A DNA stretch of 64,000 nt from Paroedura picta (taxonomy: Eukaryota; Chordata; Lepidosauria; Squamata; Gekkonidae): the NCBI RefSeq assembly GCF_049243985.1, contig NC_135369.1, positions 25,714,765-25,778,764 on the forward strand, written 5' to 3'. The translations under genes were made by a program, and so were the position numbers. Under the pieces are notes generated by a model. That model did no database searches, was not told the DNA's origin, and saw only the letters and a list, made by a program, of their open reading frames with translations. Shown one piece after another: positions 1 to 13,600 of the stretch. Every line of letters starts with the position of its first letter. Positions within the stretch are counted from its first letter, which is position 1.

Positions 1-123
1 TTATTCATAGAATTGACATCTTGAGGGAGCAATTTCAGACCCATCAAAATCACTAGTTTTGATGGGAAAATACTCATTGGGGATCTAATGATTGAAAGTC
101 ATTACTGTGTTTATTGCAGTCAC

Positions 124-556
124 AGTCAGGGATGCTCTAGGCCAGTGGTTCTCAACTTGGGGGTCAAATGACCCTTTCGCAGGGGTTGCAGCAGGGCAAG
201 TAGCTTGGCCGGGGGGCACCATCCACAGGGTCGATCGAGATCAAACATTTGACTGTCAGGAGCAGCAGAAAAGAGTGGGACAAGAGGCAGAACTGAACCG
301 AGAAACCCCGGGAAAACCCCCAATTTATATACAATCATGAACAATGGATCTTTACGACATTGTTCAGTTTTGGTTTAATTTCTGTGAAAGGACACTTGCA
401 TAATTTTATGGTTGGGGGTCACCACAAGGAACTGTATTAAAGGGTCGCGGCATTAGGAAGGATGAGAACCACTGTTCTAGGCTGATCCTGCGTTGAGCAG
501 GGGGGTTGGATTAGATGGCCTCTATGGACCCTTCTAATTCCGTGATTCTAGGATTC
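124..556 (+). repeat. CR1 LINE 3' end, split by a hAT insertion
   Basis: The CR1 3'-end text GGATGCTCTAGG stops at 142 and resumes at 483 with GCTGATCCTGCGTTGAGCAG through the ATTCTAGGATTCT terminus. Other CR1 copies in the window (for example 45064-45450) show the uninterrupted order. Confidence 0.8.
143..474 (+). mobile_element. SPIN-like hAT element, non-autonomous
   Basis: 332 bp with TIRs starting CAGTGGTTCTCA at both ends, flanked by an 8-bp duplication (CTCTAGGC at 135-142, TTCTAGGC at 475-482). The right part (ATTTTATGGTTGGGGGTCAC and GGGTCGCGGCATTAGGAAGG) matches what I remember of SPIN/OposCharlie-type hATs. The middle is unrelated sequence, so it is an internally rearranged copy. 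Confidence 0.8.
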
Positions 557-742
557 TCTTTTTTTATACCATCTCACCTTTAAATGTTTTGTCCCCTCCA
601 AATGTAAAGTGACTTTCTTCTTCTTGCATCCCAAGAAAATGGTTTTTGTTGGGGTCATATAGTGTTCATACAATATGGAATAAAAAAATGTCTGTCTGTC
701 AACCTATTTATGATTTTGAACATGTGACACTATCAGCCAGTA

Positions 743-744
<2 letters not shown>

Positions 745-774
<30 letters not shown>
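745..774 (+). repeat. (TG)n microsatellite
   Basis: About 14-15 uninterrupted TG units. Confidence 0.97.
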
Positions 775-776
<2 letters not shown>

Positions 777-797
777 GAAGATAACCAGGTATAAATT

Positions 798-881
798 TCC
801 TTCCTTCCTTCCTTCCTTCCTTCCTTCCTTCCTTCCTTCCTTCCTTCCTTCCTTCCTTCCTTCCTTCCTTCCTTCCTTCCT
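798..881 (+). repeat. (TTCC)n microsatellite
   Basis: About 20 uninterrupted tetranucleotide units, likely polymorphic. Confidence 0.97.
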
Positions 882-921
882 GTTGATACATCTGACCCTG
901 CTACATAGTACTCATTGCCAA

Positions 922-1174
922 GCGGCAGCTTGGTGTAGTGGTTAAGAACAGTGGCTTCTAATATGGAGAGCTGAATTTGATTCCCTGCTCCTCCTTGGGG
1001 TCGTCACAGCCCTGATAGTGCTGTTCTCACAGAACAGTAATATCAGGGCTCTCTCAACCGCACCTACTTCACAGGGTATCTGTTGTGGGAAGAGGAAGGG
1101 AAGGCGATTGTAAGCTACTTTGAGACTCCTTTGGGCAGTAAAAAGTGGGATATAAAACCAACTCTTCTTCTAAA
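922..1174 (+). mobile_element. tRNA-derived SINE with TTC tail, sense strand +
   Basis: A-box-like TAGTGGTTAAGA and B-box-like GAATTTGATTCC lead the copy. It ends GGGATATAAAACCAACTC(TTC)n. This is the main SINE family of the window. Confidence 0.85.
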
Positions 1175-1443
1175 AGTCACAATGGGTGGATTTTCAATGT
1201 CACAATGTACTGAAACCTGATATGTGTGGCAAAGCCTAATATGTGTGAAAATCCACATATTGTGCTTTCCAGACAAAATGCTTAACATGTGTTCTGGGAG
1301 GATTGCATGTAGCTTGTTTGCCCTGTACGCTCAGCCAAAATGTATCTGATGGAAAGAGTTATAGTGCTGTAGTTAAAAATGCCACAACCATGACTATCTG
1401 AGTTTTCATTGGAGGTTCTGTTGAGATGGTGCATTGGCTTCTT

Positions 1444-1603
1444 CTATGACTTCTGATCCTCAATGACTGCAGGGGCGTCTCTTTTTTCTGGGCTTCTGAC
1501 TGGCCTGGAATCTGTGAACATTCTCATACCCAGGAAGACGCCATCTTGAATGGTGAAGACTTTGTCTTTGCAGGTTTCATCTCCCTTATGTTGCTTCAGG
1601 TTC
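1444..1603 (-). CDS. SLC22A6/8-like: OAT-A exon 10, C-terminal tail (candidate)
   Basis: Acceptor TCTCTCTAG|GAAC has a good pyrimidine tract and the phase fits exon 9. It gives a lysine-rich cytosolic tail ([14 protein letters not shown]...) ending ...IEDQKS and TAG. At 160 bp it is longer than the 85 bp of the same exon in both paralogues and has no clear sequence match to them, so this exon is inferred. No better phase-2 exon was seen between 1 and 2800. Confidence 0.5.
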
Positions 1604-4600
1604 CTAGAGAGAAACAAAAGGGATCAAGGTTTAGGACTGATGCCATGGGTCTTTGAAAGAAAAAATAGATGGCAAATTTTCAAAAAGAGCCTCATGGGAG
1701 TGTCAGTGTCAAATCCTGATAACTCTCAGTTTATGAATACCTCGAAAATATTCTTATTTATTTCTTTGTTTGTTTGTTTATTTATTTATTTATTTATTTA
1801 TTTGTCATATTTTTAGGCCACTACTCCCAGCCAGCTGGCTCATGGCGGCTAACAACATAAAACGACACAATAAAATCAGAGTCCGGTAGCACCTTTAAGA
1901 CCAACGAAGATTTATTCAGGGCGTGAGCTTTCGAGTGCAAGCACTCTTCCTCAGACACTCGAAAGTTCACGCCCTGAATAAAGCTTTGTTGGTCTTAAAG
2001 GTGCTACTGGACTCTGATTTTATTGTGCTACTTCAGACCAACACGGCTACCCATTTGAATCTAACATAAAATGACAACAGTTAAAAACGGTAACCCTAAA
2101 AAACTCTCTGCCTTCTGATTTCCTAAATTGCCCCGGTTGCATCCCCTTTGCTGGATGCCGAGGGTGTTGGAGGAGAGGCAGATCTCTCTCCTCTATCTGC
2201 CCAGTCTCAACTAAAGGCCTGGCGGAAGAGCTCCATCTTGCTGGCCCTGTGGAACCAACTCAGTTCTGTCAAGGCCCTTAGCTCTTCCGGGAGCTCATTC
2301 AGCAGGCAGGGGCCAGGGCTGAAAATATATCCTTCTCACATATTCCTCCTTGATGTCTTGACCCGTCTATCCTAAGTCAAATCCCTAAGTTTCTAGTTTT
2401 GCTTGAAACAAGAAGCCAAGAAGCCAACAGAATGCCAAAGTGGCTGCTCTTCTGTAAGATCCTGTTGTGGCGTAATCGACATTTACTTTAGTCAAAGATG
2501 TTACTTGGTAAAGAGAGTTTATTGTAGCTGCTGTTGCAGAAGTCAGTGCTCTGAGGAAAGCAGGGCTTTTCTGAGGCTATGTACTGGGCAAAGGTTTATT
2601 TGCCAGACTGTTCCCCTCAATGCATCTTTCAGCTGCCTAAAGCATTGCGATTCTTCTGTTCTTTCCTTATGCAAAGGAGCTGGTCTGCAGAAAGCATTGA
2701 TTAAGTATATATTTATTCTTTCACAAAATAAACTTCTGACACTCCCTTCGTCATTTTCGTTTTACCAGGTGCTCAAAGGCAGCTTTTCATTCCTGGACTT
2801 ACTGACTCTCCACGTCTTCCACTATATCAGGTAGCGGCACATTCCGAGTTTCCGGGAGAAAGCAGGCAGCAATGCCAGAGACTATGGGAGCCGTCCCATA
2901 GATGACGAGAGGAAGGGAGGGGGAATATTCGCTGGTCATCCTCACCAAGGGAGCCACAATCCCACCGATACGTGCCATGGTGTTGCCAAAGCCCATTCCG
3001 GTCTGCCTGCCGGGCAAGGAAGCAGATTGAAAATGCATCATCTCTTGCGTTTTCAGTGATTTTTTTTAAAGAAAGAGAGGTATGTGTGTGGGGCAGGGCA
3101 TTGCGCCCTAAAAGCCTGGCGAACTCATCCCAGGCATGTATGTGCTGGCTGAGATAGTTTTAAGTCGTACTCTGGCCTTTGAAATGTGTTCACACTCTGG
3201 GTTCTGGTGTGGTTTGTTTTTTTAACTAAGATGACTTTTGTTTTGGTTCCTGCACAGTCATGCCAATACCGTACAAATCTCAATGTTGATTTGCAAAGCA
3301 GATGAGAACAAGTCAATGGCTTTCATTAGTTAAAACTGGGACTGTTACATACGCTCTATGAAGCAAAAAACAACAAATATTTGAATGCTTCTTAATGTGT
3401 ATTGATCTTTGCCATGAGGATTGTGTGTTTCTGTACAGATCATTATTTTAGAGAAAGCAAGCCTGTAAGAATAATGATATGCAAGTCGCTGCTATTAAAT
3501 AATATGCATGGAGAAGTTTGGTTAACCTTTAATGATTTCACATACGTAGGTAAACTTCTTTGATAAAACTATTATTTATACATTAAGTGTTGATAATAAG
3601 ATAGAGATATAATAACATGGGTTCTGAACTCAAAATCCCAGTTAAGAGACATCATAATAAAGGAGATTTATCCCTATCTAAGAAGAGAAATTGAACCCTG
3701 GGGGGATCTGCCCATCCAGAATTTAAAATGCTTCTGGTACTTATCTGTTCCCTCTTAATAAAACAGTAAGGGGTGTTGGGGTGGGCTGTGTCCGTGATCA
3801 AAACTCCCGGATTGGCCCCTTGGCACCGGACTGACAAGCGGAGGGGCCAATCGGAAGGTGCGAAGCACCAGGACAGACCAGAGTTCCAGAGTTCCAGAGT
3901 TCCAGAGTTCCAGGGCAATCTGGAGACATGGCTGCCGGTCTGCTCCTGACCACCGCAGGGAGAGGAGGTCAGCAGGGCTGCCAAGGGGGAATGAGAACAG
4001 AGGCTGTGCCAGCCCTTTTCGCCCCAAGGCTGTCCTAACTGTCAATCCTATTGCAAATTGCCTTAGACCCTGACAGAGCTGGCAGGAGGCTGGAGAGTGA
4101 GACAACTCCTCCCCTTCCTCTTCCCACTGCCAAGCTCTAGTGCCCGTTGTATTCTTGGATACAACGGGCTTTGCCCCTAGTGTCAGATATGACCTGTGGC
4201 ATTGCAGGATCAAGTTTTATCATAACGGAAGAGGGAAGGCCCAGAATTTGTGGGGAATTGCTGACTCTTGATTTACTGCAGCTTATGAATCAGTAAATTA
4301 GAGGCTGAAGCAAGAGCAGAGGTTATCTGGGAAAGGTTCTGGGACTTAAACCTGGAACTGTGATGCTGAGGCCGGGCCCTAGCCCCAGAAATGTTTGCAC
4401 TCAGTTGATTGGTGCATTAAGGAAGTACAGCCTTGACCCTTGGATTTGACAGACAGGCAGGATGACGTTTCTCAGTGGGCTATTCAAGATACAAATAATG
4501 GGAGCCTGTCTTTCTGTCCCTACCCCCCCACCCCCCTACCCCCCAGCGTGTGGCAATTCTGGCTTCTTAACACAAGGCCTCTGTTTAGCTCCAAGTACAG

Positions 4601-7600
4601 TAGGGTTGCCAGCTTCCTGGTGGGGCCTGGAGATATCCCAGCATCCGTTGCTCTGACCATTGAACTTGGTCCAGAAAAGCGGGTATAAAAAAACAATCCT
4701 TCTTCTAAACCATGCAGCAGCATGTCGCTTAGGAACAGGCAGGAATGGTGTTCATACATCCATGTTCCTGTGCTGCCCGCTACCACTCCTCCCCTGTCTT
4801 CCATTACATGCAGGCAAAGGGACAGGCATTAGAGTGGCTATACCCAGACCCCCCACCCCAGTCCTGAAACCACCCCTGTCCCCTTCCTTTCCCTTTCCCT
4901 TTCCCTCCCTAACTGTGCTGTAACCCAGACCAGCAAAGAAAGAGCAAAAGCCCTTCTAAGTGTGTGGGGGAGGAGAGGTCATGTGGCAGTGAGTTGCTCT
5001 GTGTGCCATTTTGAAAGTGGATCTCCGTTTTTGTCTGCAGTAGCAATACTCTTTTGCAGCCACTCAGTAGATCTCTCTGTGAGCCAGATTAAAATGGATT
5101 AACCTTTTCCCTCCTGCTTAAATAGCAAAACTCCAGGAACACTATGAACCATGCTCAGAATGTGCACAATGTCATGTGAACATTCGCCTTTCATGTGTGT
5201 GCTTCCTCCTTTCCATGTGGGAGATGGGCAGGAAGTCCCCTTGTGGAAGCAGCCCATGTAATCTGGCCCACAGGTAAGGGCTCCTAGTTAAGTCGAAAAC
5301 TGAGCGTTACCTGATTACTGTGGGGTAAAGTTCTCCAGTGTACAGGAAGACACAGTTGAAAGAAGCTGCCAGGCAGCCTTTCCCCAAAACAGCAAAGATG
5401 GTTCGCAGGATCTGCATATCTGAGGAAAAGATAAATTTTATATTTTGCAAGTAAATTTAAGTTGGGGAAAATATGCATTAGAAATTTCTCTCTAAATTAT
5501 AGCTGCGGTATTGATGCTCTTAATTAACTACCGTTTTGCTCCATTTTGTGCTCAGCAAAAACTTCCTGTCCTCACCGTTCTGGTGCTGGGTGGGGTTTTA
5601 TCCCCCCTGGTCAAACTGGCCTGAACGCTCTTTTTCCGAGCAGTTGGAATGCTTGCAAACATTCCACAGCCTCACGCTGTTCAGCCAATGGCTGTAGGTG
5701 TGGTTTGCAGGTCACAGGCAAGTAATGAATCCTAAACGTGGGTAAACCTGAAGGCTGACCATCCCAGAAGACTTTTACAAAGGCTTAAAGATTAGGAATG
5801 GTACTGATATTATGAACAGATGGGCAAAGCTCTTTCTGATTGTAATGGAGGAGGGAGGAAAAATGCAACTAAGACACAACCATTTCTTGGTTTGGTTAGT
5901 TTAAAAACAGCAGCAGAAATGGAAACTGACATTCAGGAAGGAGTACCTATGTGTGATCACTCCTGTTGCTGTTTGCCCTCGAACCCAGCCAGATCAATCC
6001 CCACCATCCTCTGCTCCACTAACCAGCCAGTCCACTAACCAGCCAGTGGAGTGCTCTTCTCAGTCGCTGACTTGAAGCTTTTCCTAGTGTTCCTAGTATT
6101 AGCTCCTTGTCTTTCACTCGGGGGAGCTAATTATTGTGGTCTTAGAATCATAGAGTTGGACGGGGTCTCCAGGGTCATCTAGTCCAACCCCCTGAAGAAT
6201 GCAGGAAATTCACAACTACCTGTCCACCTACAGTGACCTCAATTCCATGCCTAGATAATCCTTCCCCCCCAACCCCCAGAATCCATAGTCAGTCTGGACT
6301 GGAGGAAATTTGCCTCTTTAAATCCACTGCAATGTGGTGTGGTCTAGGACTTAGTTGAAAGAGTTTATAGAATCACAGAGCTGGAAGGGGCCTGACCTCC
6401 CATCTAGTCCAACCATCCACTGCTGATAGTTGACAGGCTCCTGCTTAAAGACTTCCAGCAAGGGAAAGCCTACCCACTCCCAAGGTAATTCGTTCTACTG
6501 TCAAACTCCGTTCACCATTAGGACATTTCTCTATTTCAACCAACATTCACCCTCCCATATGATCTAGTCTTGCCCTTTGGAGAAACACAGAACAAGTCTT
6601 CGCCCTCTTTCATGGGGGGGGGGGGTCCCACCACCCATTTTGAGGTAAAAGCCGCCTCCTCAATTGGCTCACTTAGCCTGTTTCAGTGTTAAGTTTGGTA
6701 ACAGGGTTGGACTTTCAGTCTTTCCTGTGAGAATTTCTGCTTGTCAGGTCCCTGATAAAAGTGCAGGATCCCTGCTAGAAAAAACAGAGTGGCCTGTGGG
6801 GGCAAACTTATCCTCAAATCACCCTCCAGTCCAGTGGAATAAGAAGAAAGGCAAAACAGTCCATTCTTCTCTTGAGGTAAATAAATTAAACCAGGAGAAC
6901 AGCCAAAGAACAGGTATGATCTTAATTATTAGGAAGTATTCAGTTTTTGGAGAAGGAAAAGCTGGGAGTATACTTCCATCTGGAAACATACCTTCTGCTC
7001 ACCTTCTAGATCAGGGGTAGTCAACCTGTGGTCCTCCAGATGTTTGCGGACTACAATTCCCACGAACCCCTGCCAGCGTTTGCTGACAGCAGCTCATGGG
7101 AATTGTAGTCCATGAACATCTGGAGGACCACAGGTTGGCTACCCCTGTTCTAGATCACCTTCTGATCTAGAAACCCTACAATGTGTGGGCTCTCTGTAGT
7201 AAGTCAGTAGTAAAAGGAATGGTCTCTATACTTGCTCAGGAATTGCCTTTTTTCTATTCAGATGCTGTTGGTTGAACACTGGGAAAATGTCTTGCTGTCA
7301 GAAAGCTCAGGGACATATCTACACCTTTGAGATGATCCTCTCTTCCCTAGGGATCCTTGGAAATAGTAGGCATGAAGGATCTCATGATCTCTTGGTGGTC
7401 AGTTCCCTGCATTTTTATAATTCCCAGAATCCCTCTGGAGAATGTGTGGCAATTGAAATGCCATGAAATCAACATACCACTACTAGTGTAGTGGTACCAT
7501 GAAGCCTCACCTTGCGAAACAAAGATGTTGGCAACGATGGAAAACCCTGCCAGAATGAGTGACAACGCCTGGGTGATGCGGCGGCCAAAGTAGCAAATCA

Positions 7601-10600
7601 CTAGGAAGGCGATGAGCTTTGCTGGGATGTCGACAGCCCCGAAGATGACCTGGATGAGGTATATGCTGACCCCAAAGTTCTGCAGGTCCATGGCCAACCC
7701 GTAGTAAGCAAAGCTGGTGGAGAACCTGCAAGTGGGATTGGATGAAGCAAAACCGAACCCAACTGAGACAGAATTCTTCAGTCAACTGGAAAGCTAGGCT
7801 TGGATCTCCAGCACCCTGGAGAGCTGCTGCCATCCTCCAGTAGCTGTCCAATGGTGGTGGTGGGGAGACCTCTGTCTGATAACCAGAGAGTCATGGATAG
7901 TTGGGACAGGCAGTGCTGAGATAGAAGACAGCTCTTCATATGCTTTTTGTTCAACAGTTCCGTGAGCCCCTGGAAGAGGTCATGCAGGGCTTAGGTTCAT
8001 TGCTAAGTAGAAGACAGCCACTCCTCTTCCTCCTTTTCAGCAGATTCTGGCAATGCTTTCGCAGTCCCCCTGGCACCACAATGCCAGGGTATTCATACTT
8101 TTCAGCCAGGCTTTGAACAGTAGTTAGTTTTTAATTGCTAACGAAAAGTAATTTGTGCCAATTGCTTTAGTGATTTATGCGGAGCTGCCTTTAAAATCTT
8201 TTATTGATGATTCCATTTTTTTTTGCAAGGCCTGAAATTTTAAATGTCACACCTTACCTTGAGGATGTTGTTTGATTTGGAGAGGTGGGGTAAGAATGCT
8301 ACAAACACATACAGGCTGGGAGGGGAGGTCCTGGAGCAGCATCAGAACTCCTGCTTTGCTTGCACAAGGTCCCACATTCAACCACTGGTCCTCTGGCTTG
8401 CTACCACTGATCAGAGTAGACATTAAAGAAGTCAGCAGTCTGGCCAGTATAAAGCAGCTGCAGAGGTGTGGGCTGGGTTTCCAAAATAACAAGGAACTAG
8501 GGATCTCAGCCTAGATGACTGAGAAAGCTCCCTTAGCATGAGATCTTGGAGAGTGGCTGCCCATAAGTCAGAAAAATGTTTTGCCCAGCCAAATTGGCCA
8601 CTGCTAAATCCCAAACAAAATCAATGTAATGCTTTTTTATTTGGGCCAACTCAAATGACGCAAAACGTTTTGCAAGCTTTCGAACTCACAACCTGTCCTG
8701 ATGAAGAGTTCTGATGAGCACCGAAGCTTGCACAGTGTTTTGTTGTCTCCAATGGACTTTGTCTGCAAGAGTAGTCACTGTTGGCCTAGATGAATCAATG
8801 GTCAGAGTCTACTTTATACACCTGCAACTAATCCTTGCAGTGCTGCCTGTAGACTTTGTCATCCTTTAGAATAGGGGTAGTCAACCTGTGGTCCTCCAGA
8901 TGTTCATGGACTACAATTCCATGACTACCCCTGCTTTAGAAGGACTGGTTGTGCTAACTAAGGAGAGGTTTGCATTCGAGATGCTAAACACGTATCCGTT
9001 TACCTGTGTATACAGCCGACTGACAATCCTGCCATGGAACAACCTCAAAAAAGATCGCTAGCCAAATTCACCCAGCAAAATGTTTTCAGCTTCATGCTTT
9101 CCCTGTCTTGCTCCTCAACCCTCTTTCCACCCCTCCTTACCACACAAGGCACAGGCAGCCGGTTAGTCGGCGTAAGACCGGCGTGCGCACAAGGTCAGCT
9201 GCAGTAAACTTTGATTTGGCAGAGGCCGCTTCCTTCTGAAGGTTGGCTGTTAGGACCTGCAAGACAGACAGATGAAGTTTCTGGTGAAGTCTAATTTCCC
9301 AGCCTCTCTTGACTCAGGCAGGCTTCAGTCAGGGGTCCAACCCAGGAAGGGTCCACTTGGGAGCCCCAGATAAAAACGTGACAAGTCAGAGTCGAGTAAG
9401 AGGAAGGAGAGGGCGGAGACATGACCTCATTAACAGCGAGGCTAGGAGCTTGGCATCAGAACGAAAGAGCCGGGCATGAGAAACAGAAGTGGATCGCCAC
9501 GAGGCATAGAGCAGGGGAGGGCTGCTAGGCTGTCTGCCGCAAAGGAATTTTGAATACTTCAAAATATATGTTTGTATTTTAAATTCTGCTTTAACATTTG
9601 AAATGTATGTGACCTTGGGGGTCTTGAGCTGGGCCCCAAGTCCACTGACCTAGAGGCCTGGCCTGCACATGCAGCAGAAAGAGATGCTGAGGACTCTGCG
9701 GTGTGCTGAGGGGGTAGAATGGATGGTACCACTTCAGGGAAGGTGGGCACATTAAAAAAAAAAATTCTCCTATATGCACAGTTCCCTGTGGGTGAAAACG
9801 AAGTCGGTTTAAGGATTCATGGGACCTTAGCAGAACACAACTGATGCTCTTACTTGGCAGGGCACCCTTCCCAAGGAGAGTTGGAACTTTGGAAGCAAAT
9901 GGCAGGAATTTTTTTTTCTTGCGGTCTGCATGCTGCATGAGCATTAAGACTCCCTAACAATCATAGTGTGAAGGCCCCTTAGCCGTACAGCACCACGGGG
10001 TCTCTGGAACAGCGGGGCCCATAGCACATGCTCCATGTGCTCCTAGGATAAACCGCTTTTGGCGAGGCTGGAAAACCTACCTCTTCTGGAGGGCTTTGAG
10101 GCCAAATAGGGAATGCCTGCTGGGGAGAAGGCAGAAGGTGTCCCTAGGTTGGTTTTAATGTGTTTACTTGACAAGTAATTACACTGTGGAATTCATTGCC
10201 AGTGGTCGTAATAATGGCCATGAGCACAGATGGCTTGAAAAGGGGCTGAGATGGATTCATGGAGGAGAGGTATCTCCTGTATTTTCCCACCTGGAGAGAT
10301 GACAGAAATTTTCCTGGCAGCAAACTGAGCCTATGTGGTAGAGGGGTTAGAGTGCCAGACTAGGGAGTCCTGTGTTCAAATCTTCCCAGCCATAAAAGTC
10401 ATGATTTGACTGTGAGCCAGCTACGCTCTCTCACGCTAACCTACCTGACAAGGTTGTTTTGAGTACAGGGGAGAGCAGTACATGCCAACCTGAACTGTTT
10501 GGAGGAAGTGTTGGGTAACAAATATCATCGAATATGAATTGTTATACAGGGGAGGAAAATATAAAAATCCTCAAATTGTACTCTGGTTGCAGAATTCAGA

Positions 10601-13600
10601 TTGGCAAGGAGTAAACAGAATTCTGAAAACATTTGGCCAGATTTTCTATGGCTGACTCTGTGTGTCCTCTTTTTCCTAGGGGTGCCACTACTCCCCCCCT
10701 CCCCAGGCAGAATCCTGGACTTGGTTCTTCGGCAGGCACCAAATCAGAAAGTGCGGTAGAAAGGTGTGATGGTATGATTGGGAGAGCTGGACCTGTTGAA
10801 GCCCAGCCTGACAGCATTCAATGGCATAGGTACACTCCCAGCACTAGAAGGTGGTGACCCTTCTGCCTTACCTCTAAGCTCAGCTTCTCCCCTTGTTCCC
10901 TCTGGCCATTCATCCGTGCGACTTTCTGCAGTTCTTTTAATGCCTGTTCCAGTTTGCCAGAAGTGGCATACCACCGGGCTGACTCTGTGAACCACCTGTA
11001 CAAGAGAATGTCAGGGGTGGGGCAAAATGGGGAGGGGAGGTCAAGAGGGAAGGTCAGAAGGACAGACAGCAACACCCTGACATTCACTGCATTACTGTGC
11101 AGAAGGAAACCACCTTGTGCTGACAACCGATCACCTAGAAGAAGAAGAGTTGGTTTTTATACCCCACTTTTCACTACCCGAAAGAGCCTCAAAGCAGCTT
11201 ACAATCACCTTCCCTTCCTCTTCCCACAACAGACATCTTGTGCGGTAGGCAGGACTGAGGGAGCTGTGACAGGACTGCTCTGCAAATATAGCATTATCAG
11301 GATTGTGACTAGCCCAAGGTCAAGCAGCTGACTGCAGTGGAGAAGTGGGGAATCATTCCTGAGGTGCAGAAAGCCACACCTGAAAGAGTTTAAAAGAGTT
11401 ACCACAGTCTCAGTTAGCCGTGATCACTTCCTTTGATGCAAATCAATCTTGGGAGGTTTACAAGAGCATGCCTTAAACCGAAAGATGATCTTGAGATAAT
11501 TTGGAACAGATTTGTTTATTTGTTTATTTGTTTATTTGTTTATTTGTGTGTTTGTTTGTTTATTTGTCTATTTGTCTATTTGTTTATTTGTTTATTTGTT
11601 TATTTGTTTATTTGTTTATTTGTTTATTTGTTTATTTTCTGTCTGTCTGCCTATTGCTTACTGTCTTGGTGTGGTTAACAACATTAGTTACAATACAATA
11701 AAACAGTTAAATTAAAATAAGAACAACAAACAATAAGCTTCCAGCAGCTGGTAGAAACAGATTACCACCTTCCTTGGTCCCGATGTGGGAACCCTCGGTG
11801 GGAACCCCTGAGAGATTGAATAGCATTGGAATTGCAATCAGCAAGTCATTTGATGAAGTCAACCCTATAGTTGTGTTGCTAAGTTGATAAGAAGCTAAAC
11901 TGCACCTATGTGCTCACTAGTGACACCAAAAGTAACACCAAAACACGATCACTTCCTTTGATGTAAACCGAGACTGCTGTTGCAGGTACAGGAGCCAAGA
12001 ACTGGCTCAAATGCTGACAACCTTGATATGTCCCCAGTTGCTTTGCTGCTCTCGTCAGTCTGCTTCCACTCCACTCACTGTATTTTCGACCTAGCCACTC
12101 CCTGGGAGTGTTCTGAAGAGTTTTCACTAGTGTGAACCTCCAACACGTGCACTCTTCCTGGTCCCCAATCCCCCCCTCCACTTCATGTGGTTTTGTAAAG
12201 CCTCTGGGGTCAGAGATTCTGACTTTCTACCGGCGTTCTGCTCTGAAGCCACGTCAAGCCCTAGCAGGAAGCAGGCGAGAGTACCTACCAGCCATAGAGG
12301 AAGAAGGCCAAGTACGGAAGGGACACAGCCAGCTGGAGCCAGCGCCAGTCGCGGATGGTGAAGGCCAGGCCGGCTAGGATGAACTGACCGATGCTATAGC
12401 CATACCCGGTCACCATGCTGACAGTGGCCCGAGATTGCATGGGGGTCCACTCGACCGCTGGAAAGAGAAGGAGAGCTGGGTTGTTTTTTGGTACCCTGCC
12501 TTTTACTAACCGTAGGAGTGTCAAAGTGGCTTACAATAGCCTTCTTCTCCCCTTCCTCTCCCCACAACAGACAACCTGTGAGGTAGGTGGGGCTGAGAGA
12601 GCTCTGAGAGAGCTGTGACTGGCCCAAGGTCGCCCAGCTGGCTGCATGTGGAGGTGGAGTGGGGAATCCAACCCAGTTCCCCAGATCAGAAGCTGCCACT
12701 CTTAAACACGAAACCAGGCAGGCTCTCAAGAGGAAAAGGCAATAGGATAGTCAACTCTAGTCGAATATTTCTGTAGCCAACCAAAGGCATTTGAAAAACA
12801 GTTCCAAAAGCAGTTATGCAAAGCTTGCTCACAGACGTTCCAGATGCATTGACTATCCTATTGTATTGATTTTCAATTTTGGAATCCCTTGAGAAAGACC
12901 TATTTACCGAAACGAGAGTCATTAACGAAGACTGCTCATTAAAGAACTATTTGAAGCTCGAAGACTCCTTGTCTATCTACTTGCTATGCTAGATTCAGCG
13001 ATCTTGTCCTTTGGTTTAATTACTATCCCTTATTTTGTGTGCCAGCTCATCTGCATCTTCACAGGTGGACGTTGCATCATTTTCAACCTTTGGGCCCAAA
13101 GATTTGCCTGACCCTGCTAGAACTGCCATAGCACACCAGCAGTGTTCAAGGCAGCTGTTTCCAAGGCTGCTTTGAGAGATCACCATCTTCCTGGGTCCTG
13201 ATGTGGGAACACTTGGTTACCCGGGAGATATGCCCTTTGCACACGCTCAGAGGGCTTGCGTTATTTCACCCACGGGTTTGGACTGTGCTCAATATAGTGA
13301 TCAAGAGAGATTCTTTTTATGGGGGAGGCTGACTAAGCATGCTCCCGAGGAAGGGGGGGGAGGGAAAGGTTACTTCAGCTCTGATTCCAAGCTGGATACC
13401 TCGCTGAGGCTTTATGTGTCACGGTTCCAATAAAACGGACGTATACCCTTGACCTGCCGATGCGGACACCGACCTTGCAAGTAAACCCTTTAAAGTTTCA
13501 ACCCAAAAGGAACTCACAGAGTGACGTGCAGTTCAGTCCGACGCCTGAGACAGCCATTCCTGACAGGAAACGAAGGATGCAGTAGGCCGTGAAGCCGGGG

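Larger units (their letters stand above)
1..1443. other. 3' flank of OAT-A, repeat-filled
   Basis: No gene seen. It holds a CR1 remnant interrupted by a SPIN-like element, two microsatellites and a SINE. A minus-strand AATAAA at 110-115 is the only obvious polyadenylation hexamer noted, 1.3 kb past the stop, so weak evidence. Confidence 0.5.

Noticed and set aside
7012-7147. Palindromes as CRISPR-like or microRNA hairpins
   Set aside because: CRISPR does not apply to vertebrate DNA. The hairpins have hAT ends and exact 8-bp duplications, so transposon origin explains them; a derived small RNA would need expression data.
11433-11715. Three overlapping open frames of repeated FVYLFI-type residues
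   Set aside because: Translations of the TTTR microsatellite, low complexity only. The same reasoning removes frames over 646-945, 29012-29269 and 30348-30648.
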